64,000 bases of DNA from Kingdonia uniflora (Eukaryota; Streptophyta; Magnoliopsida; Ranunculales; Circaeasteraceae), in the NCBI GenBank assembly GCA_014058105.1, contig JACGCM010002394.1:2852001-2916000 (forward strand), in the 5' to 3' direction. Position 1 is the stretch's first letter; the number at the start of each line of letters is the position of its first letter. This document shows positions 1 to 9,459 of the stretch, piece after piece. Position numbers and translations under genes: made by a program. The notes under the pieces were generated by a model. The model was not told the DNA's origin. It ran no database searches and was given only the letters and a program-made list of their open reading frames with translations.

Positions 1-242
1 ATTTATTTTTTATGAGTTCGACTCTGTTGTTCTAGAACCTTTCTCCTTTCATCCCACTCAACTTGGAGGGCCTGAGCGTGAATTCCCTGATCTTCCTGTC
101 GTTGGATCCTATCATATTTTATCTGTTTCTAAAACTCGACTATAGCAGTATAGAAGTTGACAGTTTCTAGCTATATGGTGACAGGAATGCCCTCGTTGTT
201 TCCTGGAGTACTAGAGGAACTTCTGAGGTTCATGATGGTCAT
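1..242 (-). pseudogene. Probable gag N-terminus of T1, broken
   Basis: From an ATG at 242 the minus strand encodes a short Ser-rich start, a stop at 171-173, and then a charged, Gln/Glu/Arg-rich stretch resembling the coiled-coil start of plant Gypsy gag proteins. Position just inside the 5' LTR supports gag. The piece is too short and broken to show a capsid domain, so this is an inference from position. Confidence 0.35.
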
Positions 243-290
243 TAAAAATGATAGCTTATAACGAGATTTGGTATAAAAAAAATAGATTTT

Positions 291-306
291 CCCACAGACG
301 GTGCCA
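291..306 (-). other. Primer-binding site of T1
   Basis: The minus strand reads TGGCACCGTCTGTGGG two bases after the LTR end. The same site, TGGCGCCGTCTGTGGG, follows the T3 LTR at 27013. It is the tRNA-primer site expected immediately inside a 5' LTR. I cannot name the primer tRNA with confidence. Confidence 0.65.
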
Positions 307-308
307 GT

Positions 309-835
309 TGTAATGGTGTGTTTTCCCTGATGGTAAACTTCGCCAATACTTCGGTAAGGAGGTTGCAATTCTAAGCTATAGCACACTAGATTTTACATGG
401 AAACTCAGTAAAGCCTAAGAAAAACCACGACCTCAAGGAGGGTTTGATGATGAAATCTAATATGTGCTAGTTATTACAATTGTTGTGAGATGAATGGTTG
501 TAAATAATAAGAAAAATAACATAGCTTTCTGGATCATGTTTAACATGTACGCTACCCATATTTATAATGGATACGGGCAATAACAAATAATTGACCTCAT
601 ATTTTAATGGATAGTGGGCGAACTTCATGAATCTCTTGCAACGGTTCTATTTGACCAAGTGTAATAGTCAGAGGGTCGAGATCTACAGGTGAACATTTAA
701 TATCTTCTCGAACGTTCCTGTACATTTAGCTTTGCTAGCATCGCCTACCATAATATCTTCTCAAACAATTAGATACGTTCGACTTAACTCATTGTAGTTT
801 GTGTCCTTATCGAATCTTGGATATATGCTACTACA
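309..835 (-). repeat. 5' LTR of element T1
   Basis: On the minus strand the LTR starts TGTAGTAGCATAT and ends ATTACA, the usual TG...CA type ends. Blocks shared with the T4 LTR include the AAAACCACGACCTC segment, the AACGGTTCTATTTGACCAA segment and the terminal TGTAATG (plus-strand reading). It ends immediately before the primer-binding site at 291-306. The two copies differ at many positions, so this is not a recent insertion. Confidence 0.75.
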
Positions 836-1159
836 AGCATAAACTATCTTCCATTATATATTCCCTTCATTTCCCTTTCAGTTTCTTTTTGTACCTCAGA
901 AACTCTTTTCTAATATCTACCCCCTCCGGATATATGAAAAACTTTGTCTCATTACCCCCTCCTCCCTCCCAGTGGCCACCAACACTTTCTATTTGACATG
1001 AATATGCGCATTTTCAACCACACTAATTAATACTTCCCTACTATTTACAACCCCTTCCTTCACATTATCACACTCGTCCTCTCACCCAGATGAAGACGTT
1101 TCCTCCGAGCTTGTTAAAACTATAAATTTACTCCTAGGACTTAAGTTCTTAGTACGCAT
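836..1159 (-). pseudogene. N-terminus of the long antisense gene of T2, truncated by T1
   Basis: An ATG at 1159 opens a reading frame starting MRTKNLSPRSK and leading into a Ser/Glu-rich tract (SSEETSSSG). T3 has the same start at 31694 (MRSKNLKPKSK, then SSSSEESSSSG), in the same position relative to the LTR. The frame meets a stop just after the acidic tract and is then cut off by T1 at 835. The part that resembles Transposase_28 in T3 would lie beyond the break and is absent here. The homology is clear by eye; the function is unknown. Confidence 0.6.
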
Positions 1160-2214
1160 ACTCGACCTACAACTGCAAAAATGGGCTTTCGGTAAATCAT
1201 TATCTATAGCTCGTACTAACAAATTAGGTCCATATTTCTAAAACAAATAGAGCAGTCCTACAAATTTTTGTTTTCCCTAATTACTCAATTACCCCTACAA
1301 AAAGTTCTTTTCTCCCTTTTACATTCAAAATTTTAAATGTCCACAGATAATTACCCATACTACTCTCAAATCAAAACTACCCCAACTCTACATAAATATA
1401 CCCCCTATTTCCTATACAAACAGTCAAATTACACAAGCAAGATTACAGACAAGTTAGGAGCCAAAACCCCCAAATCTACAGTATCTCACTCTTGAAAATT
1501 CCCCAAATACAAAATTGTACAATACTCCATTTGGAAACAAAAGTTCCCAAAATTCCAACTAACAACAACAAAACCCAAAAATTCGTATACACAGAAGTAC
1601 AAATGCAGAGTTCAAATTACACAGTGAAAAATCCATACTAACTTGTACTAGAAGAACCGTAATCCTCTACTTTTCCAGAAGGATTAATAGTAACTCTCTA
1701 TTTTGGTTATTCATCAGGGAAGGTATTACCACCACAAGAGTTTTTTTTATCAACGATTGCGGAAGATTTTCATAATTCAAACACTTTCTCTCTAGATGTT
1801 CCATTCTCCATAATTCTTTATATTTCTAAAACTATAGAGGGTATATTAGGAAGAGAGAGAGGAGTTTCTATACTTTCTCCCTATTTTTAAAACGATGACT
1901 CTCTTAATACACATGTCAACCACCCTACCTTTTGCACATAGACGTCCTTTTGTCGCCCAGTTTTATTATTACTTTTAGGATAACGAGTTTTATCATCACG
2001 CCTCCTTTTCACATCAGCCAGTACTTAATTTCACTCTTACTTCCCAAGATAGTTTGAGTACCATACACTATATGACTACTCACTATTCTTTTCCTCAAAA
2101 TATTCATTCTGCTCCATACCCTCTTATTTACCAGTTCACAACACAACAGTTTAAAATTTCAAAATATTAAACAACTATCTTTGAACAAACTGCTGTCATA
2201 TATGAAATGCGTCC

Positions 2215-2221
2215 CTATATA
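2215..2221 (-). promoter_or_regulatory. TATA box of the long antisense gene, T2
   Basis: The minus strand reads GCCGTATATAGGGACGC. The corresponding place in T3 reads GCTATAAATAGCGTAGC (32314-32322), and T4 has CCTATAAATAGCC upstream of its antisense gene. The site lies about 1 kb before the ATG at 1159, leaving room for a leader or intron. Assigned by position and cross-copy agreement only. Confidence 0.45.
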
Positions 2222-2407
2222 CGGCACGAATCAAGAAAACTTATATCACATAAATCGAACGTGAAATTCATTCTTCTCAGATGAGATCGATTTTATATGA
2301 GCACAATAAAGTACAGAATACTAAATCCTACAAAAAATCATTTATTCATCCAAATCAAACTGGCCACGTAAGCACATACATTTAAATATAGTTACATTTA
2401 AAACACC

Positions 2408-2537
2408 TAGGATGATTCGGTTCACCACATGGAATTATTTCCCCACCTGCTGCTCTTTTATCCTCTTCAGCAAGTTTATCCAGTGCAATCCCCCTCACAA
2501 CAATTTTTTGAACTGCTGCATTAAGGATAAGACTACG
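2408..2537 (-). CDS. Conserved antisense coding block B of T2
   Basis: An open minus-strand segment of about 43 codons matches one in T3 (32660-32533). Shared features are an AAVQ.I start, an ALDKLAEE/ALNKLAKE helix and an AGGEI(I/F)PCGE core followed by a His-Pro pair. The segment has no start or stop of its own, so it is probably an exon downstream of ORF-A. In T4 a related stretch directly continues ORF-A, which supports that reading. No known domain is recognised. Confidence 0.5.
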
Positions 2538-3250
2538 AAAACATCACACCAAAAGTGATGATCCATTTCTACACGTTTTTCCTCATTCTTTAGACCATCC
2601 AACTGCAATGGCCACTCTGGTAAAACTGCATCGTAGGGCAACAGTCGGAAGTATCACTCACCCATTTTAACCACCTTGATGGTTAATCTCCCTTCCATTG
2701 CATGTTAATGACGTTGAGAACGTGTCCTCACCATGGAAGCCGAACAACAATGCACATAAATTTTTGAGAGGAAGAGAAAGATAAAATATACCCAAAGACT
2801 AAATCCTTTATATAGCAAAAGCAAAACAAATTCTTGGAAACATTAAATCTTTTTTAAAGCATATTTTCGGGACAGCGTATATTTGGGAAATAGATTTTTT
2901 TAGGAAACCAGCCTTTTTGGTAAAAAGAATATCTTCCCTAACTAATCTTCGCACATGGGTATAGAGAGACAATAATACTAGAGCATATATTCTTCATCGC
3001 AAGATTACCATAAAAACGGGGAAGAATGTTTGACCAAGTCACATATTACTATTACCTAAACAATTCGAGACAAGTCACTACAGTTCGAATAGCAAATTCA
3101 ACATGGCAAAAATCCAGGTGTCACATACATAAGACAGGAAACAAAAGTACATTTTTATTTCAAAACTATAGATTACAAACAAGTTTTTTTTTTCAAACCT
3201 ATTTACAACCTATACATTCGTACGCGCGGGTTCATAACGGAAGCCTCGTC

Positions 3251-3526
3251 TTAATCTTCTACAATACCTTCGGCCAGGCCACGAAGACAGTCCCTGCACC
3301 CAACCTTCGACAGGATGACATAATGGAATTGACAAAGCTGGAAGAAATCATCGTTGGCATTCTCTACCTCAACATTGCACAACCCCTGGTACGTAAGTTC
3401 CATTGGTATTGAAGTTGGTTATGCCAGAGATTGTTGCCCAAAGTAGTGAATTTGCAGCTCTTCCAGTTTAGTTTGCACACGCCCTGCAAATTCTTCACTA
3501 CAAGTCTTAGATCTGGTTTTCACCAT
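3251..3526 (-). pseudogene. Antisense ORF-A of T2 (one in-frame stop)
   Basis: From ATG at 3526 to TAA at 3251-3253 there are 91 codons with a single premature TAA at codon 36. Residues 1-5 are MVKTR. A YFG motif follows at 28-30, then an acidic VEVENANDD segment (52-60), FHYV (67-70) and a CLR.LAE tail (80-86). All of these recur in the intact T3 copy at 33605-33273. The start lies 49 bp downstream of a TATA box. The ORF lies between the polypurine tract and the internal region and is read opposite to the element. The protein is small and soluble-looking, with no signal peptide or membrane segment. I do not recognise the family. Confidence 0.65.
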
Positions 3527-3574
3527 GGTGCGGTCTTGGTGTGCAAGTGACTAGTGTGTTAATAGGGAAGATGA

Positions 3575-3582
3575 TATTTATA
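3575..3582 (-). promoter_or_regulatory. TATA box of ORF-A, T2
   Basis: The minus strand reads CCTATAAATATC, with TATAAATA 49 bp before the ORF-A ATG at 3526. Equivalent boxes stand upstream of ORF-A in T3 (33683) and of both copies in T4 (51018, 51917). Confidence 0.6.
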
Positions 3583-3762
3583 GGCGGAATACTTATGTTG
3601 CCAAATCCCAACAGTCAAAAAGAATGTCATCAATACACCTTGGAACTTTGAAAGTCCAGTCAAGTCAAGACAGGTATTCAAGGATAACATTGGAAATGAT
3701 TCTACCAACATTTAATATATCATAGATGAGCTTCTATACCAACACCACTCGTGCTCTTGGTT

Positions 3763-3771
3763 GAGAGGGGG
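3763..3771 (+). other. Polypurine tract of T2
   Basis: GAGAGGGGG lies just before the LTR start at 3776, matching AGAGGGGG before the 3' LTR of T3. It sets the orientation of T2 as plus. Confidence 0.7.
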
Positions 3772-3775
3772 CGAT

Positions 3776-4280
3776 TGTAAGGACTTATTCCCACTAGCGA
3801 ACTCAAGCATTAATCTCGACCTCCTAAAGCTTTGATATCGACCTTTATACAAATAGTTCGACTTCATAATCACACAGCGTCATTTAAGAAGCCGTTACAA
3901 AAAAGAAGAATCATACTGTTATATAACCATTATGAAAATTCATCAAAACTGTTTTGTTACGTACGTCATTAATGGTAGATAATGGTTATTAAACGGTCAT
4001 AATAGGAGACCTATAAAGAGAGCCAAGGAAGAACATATTAGGGACAAATTTTTTTATCTAAGAAAGTGAATACAAAACTACTCAAAATACTTATTATAAT
4101 AGATAGTTACACAATCAATAAGATCACTATTTCTAAATCCTCAGGAGAGGTCGTGGTTTTTTACCTATTCAGAGGTTTCCACGCTAATTTTTAAGTGTAA
4201 GAGATTATTTGTTATTGATAGCGTTCTGATCATATTTTGTGTGAGATACTAAGTTCGAGACCTGAATTAAGGCTCTTACA
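3776..4280 (+). repeat. 3' LTR of T2
   Basis: The LTR starts TGTAAGGAC after the polypurine tract and ends GGCTCTTACA. It contains a TATA-like CCTATAAAG about 4011-4019 and the TCCTCAGGAGAGGTCGTGG block shared with both T3 LTRs. It is far more diverged from the T3 LTRs than those are from each other, so T2 is an older family member. Confidence 0.75.
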
Positions 4281-4727
4281 GTTCCTCAATTGAGATCGTC
4301 CTCTGTGCTTAAATAATGGACAACAAAGAGAGCTAAAAACTTCCCATTTATCATATTTTGACTCTTAAACAACCTTGGTATGTACTACAGTACTATGTAA
4401 CCCATAAAGCATTTACGCACTGTTTAGATCACAACTTGCTTATTTCATCATCTATTGTCCTGATGTATTTCAATAAGTGAAACCAACTAAACAATTCATC
4501 ATATTAACCAAATTTGAAGTCCCCAATTCATTAACTTTAATATCTGGATGAGAAGACATTATATTGAATCCGGGTTTAGGGAATAAGAAGGGCAGTCACC
4601 AAATCTACTTCAATCGAGATTACTTGATTTCACCATTCCAAGCACTCAAATTATAAGATTACTAGTAGAGTAAACTCTGATTGCCCAAAATTTGTATCCA
4701 AATACGTAAGTTTCTTGTACCTAGTTA
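4281..4727. other. Interval without recognisable gene
   Basis: AT-rich flanking sequence between T2 and the tandem array. No coding potential, LTR end or hairpin stands out. Confidence 0.4.
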
Positions 4728-5240
4728 TTAGAACTGGAGGGTCCATCTCAAAACCAATTGGCAATGAGAAGAGTAGCCTTAGGATCTTATATTTTGAGGT
4801 GTAAGCCTATGTGTGTCCGATGTGGGGGCTATATATCTCAATATGCCCCCTCACAGGTGATGTAATTTATGAGCTCAACACGTGGACAAATATTTGGGTT
4901 ACGCAGAGTAGCACGTGGGCTGTTGAGATCGACACATGAAATAAATGCCCGCTCTGATACCATATAAGAACTGGAAGTTCCATATCAAAACCAATTGGTA
5001 ATGTGAAGAGTAGCCCCAAGAACTTGTGTTATTTAGGTGCAAGGCTTGAATACGCGATATGGAATTATAATATCTCAACGTGCCCCCTCACGTGTGGCGT
5101 AATTTTTATCTCAACACGTGGATAAATATTTGGGTGACATGGAGTAGCACATGGGACGTTAAACTCGACACGCTGAAGAAAGGTTTGCTCTAATACCATA
5201 TTAGAACTAGAGGTTCTATCTCAAAACTAATTGGCAATGA
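4728..5240. repeat. Tandem array of a ~237-bp LTR-like unit (2.2 copies)
   Basis: Copies begin at about 4728, 4965 and 5204, each opening (T)TAGAACTGG.. or TAAGAACTGG.. and continuing into AAAACCAATTGGCAATG. Shared internal blocks are TGCCCCCTCAC and CTCAACACGTGGA(C/T)AAATATTTGGGT. Each unit is preceded by GCTCTGATACCA or GCTCTAATACCA (4952, 5191), which complements the initiator-Met tRNA primer site of Copia/TRIM elements. The array is therefore probably derived from small LTRs in minus orientation. The third copy is truncated at 5240. Confidence 0.6.
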
Positions 5241-6029
5241 GTAGGCCTGTTTTTGGATCGGAAATTGGAGTAGTCGAAAATTTTCCCGATTTCTTCGGAA
5301 ACATAAAATCCATTCTTATCCAATTCGATTTTCTTCGAAAAAATAAAAATGTATCTGAATCTGAAAAAATTGGTTTTATCGAAAAATTTGGAATTTCAAA
5401 AATTTTGAGGAAAAAAAATCATAAATTTTGGATATCTTGATAAAATTGGAAAATAATTTAGAAAATCAGAAATTTTGTATTTTGGCAGAAAATTGTCACT
5501 GTATTAATATCTCATAAACATATTATTAGACAAGTGCTAATAAAGGATACCATCATAGAATAAGGACTTCTGGGTTTGGTAGAAATTTGCTCTAAATTTT
5601 TGTTGTTTTTTACATCTTATTTCTACCAAACTAGCCTATCTCAGCTTTTAATGTTTATTTCTTTTTAACGGATAAAGGACTTCTTGGTTAAAGTTTTAGC
5701 TCTCTCTCTCTCTCCTGAGGCATCATTATTAGACCTGACACTCTTTAAAATTTGACACGTGTCAAAGAAAGAGTGAGAAAACACACTATCCGAAATTAAA
5801 AGAAAACCTTTGTCTTCATCACCAAAATTTCTCTTCATAAAACCTAAAAATAAAGTTTCTCTCTTCATCTCCAAATTCCTTCAGTGGTTTCAAATCAAAC
5901 ATAAACCCACCAGAAATCACTCCATCGTGCCAAAGAGAAGCAGAACCTCGTTCAGCAACAAACTCAATTTTCTTGAAAGTACTGAACGAAAGAAAAGAGC
6001 TAGCAGGAAAATGAGGCAAAGTTCTGAAG
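5241..6029. other. AT-rich interval, possible 5' leader of a lost gene
   Basis: Repeated GAAAAT-type composition fills 5260-5500. A (CT)n tract lies at 5699-5714 and a long imperfect palindrome at 5739-5775. Sequence after 5800 resembles a plant 5' leader but has no sustained reading frame. No gene is called. Confidence 0.3.
5739..5775. repeat. 37-bp imperfect palindrome centred on a G-box
   Basis: Arms CACTCTTT and AAAGAGTG flank TTTGACACGTGTCAAA, which contains the palindromic CACGTG core. The arms differ by a few internal bases. It could bind bZIP/bHLH proteins or be a fold-back end; nothing else supports either. Confidence 0.5.
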
Positions 6030-6737
6030 GTCACGTATTATATGGAAAGTAGCACCAGTATCCAGAAGCCATGAATTGGGATTGGTATTCCTTGAAACAT
6101 AGTAAGAAGCGAACTGAGAATCATCTTCAGGTTGATAATTCTGATTGAAGCGTTGACGACATTTTAATGCCGAGTATCCCGGAATTTTGTAAACTTGGCA
6201 TACTAATAGTATTTTGCCTTGTTGACGACTGTTGTTATTACCTCTAAGAACATGAAGAATGAGGTCCTCTTCATCAATTACTTTTCCAATGGAAGCAAGT
6301 TGATCAACAATACCTTTAATCTTGAGAAGGTATTCATATATTAAAAGAGATTATTTCCGTAGTTGTTGAAGTAAGTACGCTCGAGATTCGTCCATACCTC
6401 ATAAGCAGAGGTGAACCCAACAACATGGGCATGAACTAGCTCGATTAGAGAAGATATGATCCAACTAAGGAGTTGTTGATCCTTTCGATACCAGCTGGTA
6501 TATGTTAGATTTTGTGTACTGGGCACACCATCTTTGTCCAATAAAAATTGAGTTGGATACAAAGATACATCGGCGACATGGTCGTAGAGAGTGTATCCTT
6601 TCAACAGCGGGATGAACTATGACTTCCAAAGGAGATAATTTGCCTCAGATAACTTAATTGGAAGGAAGAGATGCACGTTTGGAGAAGAGAATTTTGAGAA
6701 CTCGAGAGAGGACGAAGAAGAGGTTTGGTTCGCCATA
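6030..6737 (-). pseudogene. Copia gag-protease remnant
   Basis: ATG at 6737 opens a gag of the UBN2/Retrotran_gag type. After a Ser-rich start come an N-Y-LLW motif with a stop immediately after it (about 6620), then the WY.KDQQLLSWI.SSL segment (about 6480-6500 on the plus strand) and a VW..L...Y segment. Farther on, SWLLDTGATFHI at about 6090-6055 is the aspartic protease active site of Copia. Several stops and frame changes separate these parts. Assignment to Copia is firm; the clade is not. Confidence 0.65.
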
Positions 6738-6762
6738 GTTGAACCTGTGAGCTCTAGTACCA

Positions 6763-6909
6763 TGTAAATACAAGGTATAGGTAAATTGAATGTGTGTCTC
6801 CAATTTGGAGATACTACACTTGCTGTTATTTATAGTGAGAAAAATACAACCCATGATCTACTAGACATGATCTACCACTTATCCCTATTTACACATGATT
6901 TACATAACA
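6763..6909 (-). repeat. 147-bp Copia LTR
   Basis: The minus strand starts TGTTATG and ends TTTACA, directly before the primer site. It has a TATA box (CTATAAATAAC, plus 6825-6835). The small size fits the short-LTR plant Copia lineages. The partner LTR is absent. Confidence 0.6.
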
Positions 6910-7233
6910 AACCAAACTCTTAATCTATAGCTAATGATGGAGAAGTGGATGATGTATTTACAGAGTTTGATTAAGATAACTAATAATTTGGCTACAATCA
7001 TGGATTCAATAATAATAATTTCATGTATGATGATAAATGGAGTTTTTTTTATTTATGAGGGAGAAGCTTTATTTGATATGATCTTGAGAGAAACCAAAAT
7101 TAATATAAAGGAATTGTTTGTGATTCAATATGATTTAAGAGAGATTTGTGAGATAAAATCTTTGATTTCAAAAAAATTGAAGAGAGAAATAAATCCCGAG
7201 TTCAAATTTCTTTCTCGGGTGGGAGTGAGATTT

Positions 7234-7563
7234 TTCTTATTGATTTTTAAGCCAAAATTTTCTTTCCACTTATCCCCCTCTCCATCTCTTCACTGTGCTC
7301 CTTTCCCTTTTTCTAACTTCGTAAGCAAAATCACTTAGAAAAATCTCTTTAATTACCCGAATTATTTTTTTTGAGCAGACCAAAAAAATAAATAAATTAT
7401 GCAAGCAAGGGGTTTGGCATCCTTCAAAGCTCATTCTTATTGATTTTTAAGCCAAAATTTTCTCACCACTTCTCTCCATCTCTTCACTATACTCCTTTCC
7501 CTTTTTTAACTTCGTAAGCAAAATCACTTAGAAAATTCCCTTTAATTACCCGATTATTTTTTG
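7234..7563 (+). repeat. Direct repeat of ~130 bp, two copies
   Basis: Copies at 7234-7372 and 7435-7563 share TTGATTTTTAAGCCAAAAT, a TCTCCATCTCTTCACT block and a TTAACTTCGTAAGCAAAATC block, both ending in TTTAATTACCCGA and a T-run. The spacer is about 60 bp. The origin is unclear; a GC-rich segment follows at 7563-7615. Confidence 0.65.
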
Positions 7564-7824
7564 GGGGCTCCGCTCCAAAAACCCCGGCACCCCCTAGTCT
7601 AGATCTCTAATTCCGCCCCTAATTGAAATATTCTCTTTTAGACACGTGTTGGTTCTAGAGGGTGAGAGGTCGAAATTATGATAGCTCAGGAGAGATCTAG
7701 AGATTTTCCGTTATGAAGATACCAAATATATGCTCTTGGAGTTGGAGGAATATTTTAAAACTTACAGAAAAGACTGATGACATACATGCAGCTACTCTCT
7801 GGAAACAACCATAGCACCTCCTAG

Positions 7825-8245
7825 GTGTTCTACTTAAACTGTTCCAACCCCAATACCCATATTACTCTAACCTCAGACAGGCAGGCAGCTAAGGTATGCA
7901 GACTGATCACAAATGGAGCTTGGCAACCCCCTACAAACTCAGTGCAGCAGCTTAGAGATATATTGGAGCACCTACCAGACATCTCCATCAGGGCTTGGAC
8001 GATGAAGTTATATGGACATTTACTGAAACTGGAGAGATTACTTTGAAATCTGCTTACAACTGATTGAGAAACATCAAACCTTAGGTCACCTGGTTTCCTC
8101 TTGTGTGGTTCCCAAACAACATCTCAATAATGGCCTAAAAACCTAAAATAAGCTCAAGGAATGGGGAATTGTAAAATGTCGATCTCCTTTTCACATGCCT
8201 TCACTCCAAGTTTATATGAATGGAACTCCTTAAGGAATTTGGTAC
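7825..8245 (+). pseudogene. LINE reverse-transcriptase C-terminal fragment
   Basis: The frame VCRLITNGAW..P (from about 7883) followed by W....TG..T.KSAY (about 8010-8070) and a later W..VWFP-type motif matches the region just before and within the zinc-binding (zf-RVT) domain of plant L1-type LINEs. One frame change and a stop are present. Sequence from 8246 is interrupted by the retroposon at 8262-8646. The C-terminal continuation is probably the piece at 9460-10379. Confidence 0.55.
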
Positions 8246-8261
8246 AGCATGGGTACAGGTT

Positions 8262-8646
8262 TCAAACTTGTCGATTCATACGACATTATGAAGACAAGTT
8301 TCAACTGGTCGTTCGAACGACTTACACGCTAACCTCAAAACCGGGTTTCTTAAATTGTCGAGAAAGACGACATTTTGAAGGATTTTTATATTTTCGATCG
8401 AACGACATCCAATGTCGTTCGAACGAAATACACTTCTGGCGTTCGAACGACTCTGGGTTCGTTTGAACGACTAGTCCTAATGCATATGAGTTTATGGCTT
8501 TTTTACTTCTGTATTTATTTATATTCGTAGAGAGCCCATACATTTGCTCTAGTGCATTTACTAGGGTGAGGAATGGATGGCTTTCCCTCATCTTGTAAAT
8601 TTGTTTTTATTATATCTACTCAACTTTTTGCCAAAAAAAAAAAAAG
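8262..8646 (+). mobile_element. 385-bp poly(A) retroposon with long target duplication
   Basis: The insert ends in an A-run (8633-8645) and is bracketed by a 21-bp direct repeat (8241-8261 and 8647-8667) with one mismatch, whose core is GCATGGGTACAGGTT. This is the hallmark of LINE-mediated insertion. The 5' half carries several TCGTTCGAACGA palindromes (8308-8471). The 3' half is T-rich and resembles a LINE 3' end. It may be a truncated LINE or a retrocopy of another transcript. Confidence 0.75.
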
Positions 8647-8698
8647 GGTAGAGCATGGGTACAGGTTCAATGACATAAGAGCTGAAATGGTTTGGTGA

Positions 8699-8748
8699 TA
8701 ATTTTAAAGGAAGTGATATCTAGTAATTTTAAAGGAAGTGATATCTAG
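8699..8748 (+). repeat. Perfect 25-bp tandem duplication
   Basis: Two head-to-tail copies of a unit starting TAATTTTAAAGGAAGTG, at 8699-8723 and 8724-8748. They are identical, so the duplication is recent. Confidence 0.8.
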
Positions 8749-9459
8749 TATACCGCGAAACGGTAGGGACCGGCCGTTATATACTCTTAAACCTAAACAT
8801 GAGTACAGGCTAATATACACAAACACCCTTTATTTCTCTATTTCTCACTTATAATTTGCAAATGTTGTGAAGAGTTGTTCTTGGTAAATGACATTTATGT
8901 TGTTATGTATCGAAGAGGTTGTGAACATGTTTTGCTACAAACTGCTACCGAGTTCATTGATAATCCCATGTATCCAGTTGGGTGGGGAAGACCCAATGAG
9001 AACCGAAAGGACACAGTAATCTTCTAATGGGCGTTGCCCCAAATAAGGCGTTGAGCAAACTTCATATATGCTTAAATTTGTTTCTTGAAATATGCTAATT
9101 TGATTCAATTCCAAGTAATTGTGTCCTATAGAAACTCAAGATGTTGTCCCACGTAGATACTAAAGCTATCCAAAGTTCAAGCAGATAGAAACCAAAGTAT
9201 AAAACGTATAAAAATCAAGGCATCTAAAAATGTTATGCATAGATGTAGATTCTTGAGCCAATATCAAATCCATAAACCCATGATGAAATTAGAGAAACTT
9301 ATCAAACTTATATAAAGGGGTAAGTTAGTTTTGGCAATCTACACTGACAATCATACGGACGCTGACATCATGCTATGTCACTGTTCTTTTTCTTGTCATA
9401 TCTAATGTAAGGAAGATTTCCTAACGTTGGTCTGATAACTAGAACAAAGTAGGTATCCG
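8749..9459. other. Interval without recognisable gene
   Basis: No coding frame is convincing. It lies between two parts of what may once have been a single LINE, so it could include a further old insertion or diverged LINE sequence. Confidence 0.3.

Larger units (their letters stand above)
1..835 (-). mobile_element. 5' end of a Ty3/Gypsy retrotransposon (element T1), continuing off the left edge
   Basis: Read on the minus strand, a 527-bp LTR (835 to 309) is followed directly by a primer-binding site and the start of an internal region that runs off the window. The LTR aligns along its length with the 3' LTR of T4 (50350-50823), so T1 and T4 are one family. T1 ends abruptly at 835, where antisense-gene sequence of T2 begins, so T1 is inserted into T2. 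The second LTR is not in the window, so the target duplication (876 side: AGCAT at 836-840) cannot be confirmed. Confidence 0.75.
836..4280 (+). mobile_element. 3' part of a Tat-type Ty3/Gypsy element (T2), cut by T1
   Basis: This plus-strand element retains its 3' LTR (3776-4280), polypurine tract (3763-3771) and an internal region collinear with 31400-33895 of T3. It contains the same three antisense landmarks in the same order: ORF-A (3526-3251), conserved exon B (2537-2408) and the start of the long antisense gene (1159 downward). The 5' half is missing because T1 begins at 835. No pol sequence of T2 is visible in the window. Confidence 0.75.
6030..6909 (-). mobile_element. 5' fragment of a Ty1/Copia element with a compact LTR
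   Basis: Read on the minus strand: LTR (6909-6763), primer site TGGTACTAGAGC at 6762-6751 (one change plus a transposition from the canonical TGGTATCAGAGC), gag from 6737, and a protease-type motif near 6075. Everything downstream of protease is missing, so the copy is 3' truncated around 6030. Confidence 0.65.

Noticed and set aside
3026..3412. 128-codon plus-strand frame in T2
   Set aside because: Its second half is the complement of ORF-A, which has TATA box and homologues; the plus frame has neither.
5810..6052. 80-codon plus-strand frame
   Set aside because: Basic/Ser-rich translation of leader-like sequence partly overlapping Copia protease; no homologous pattern.
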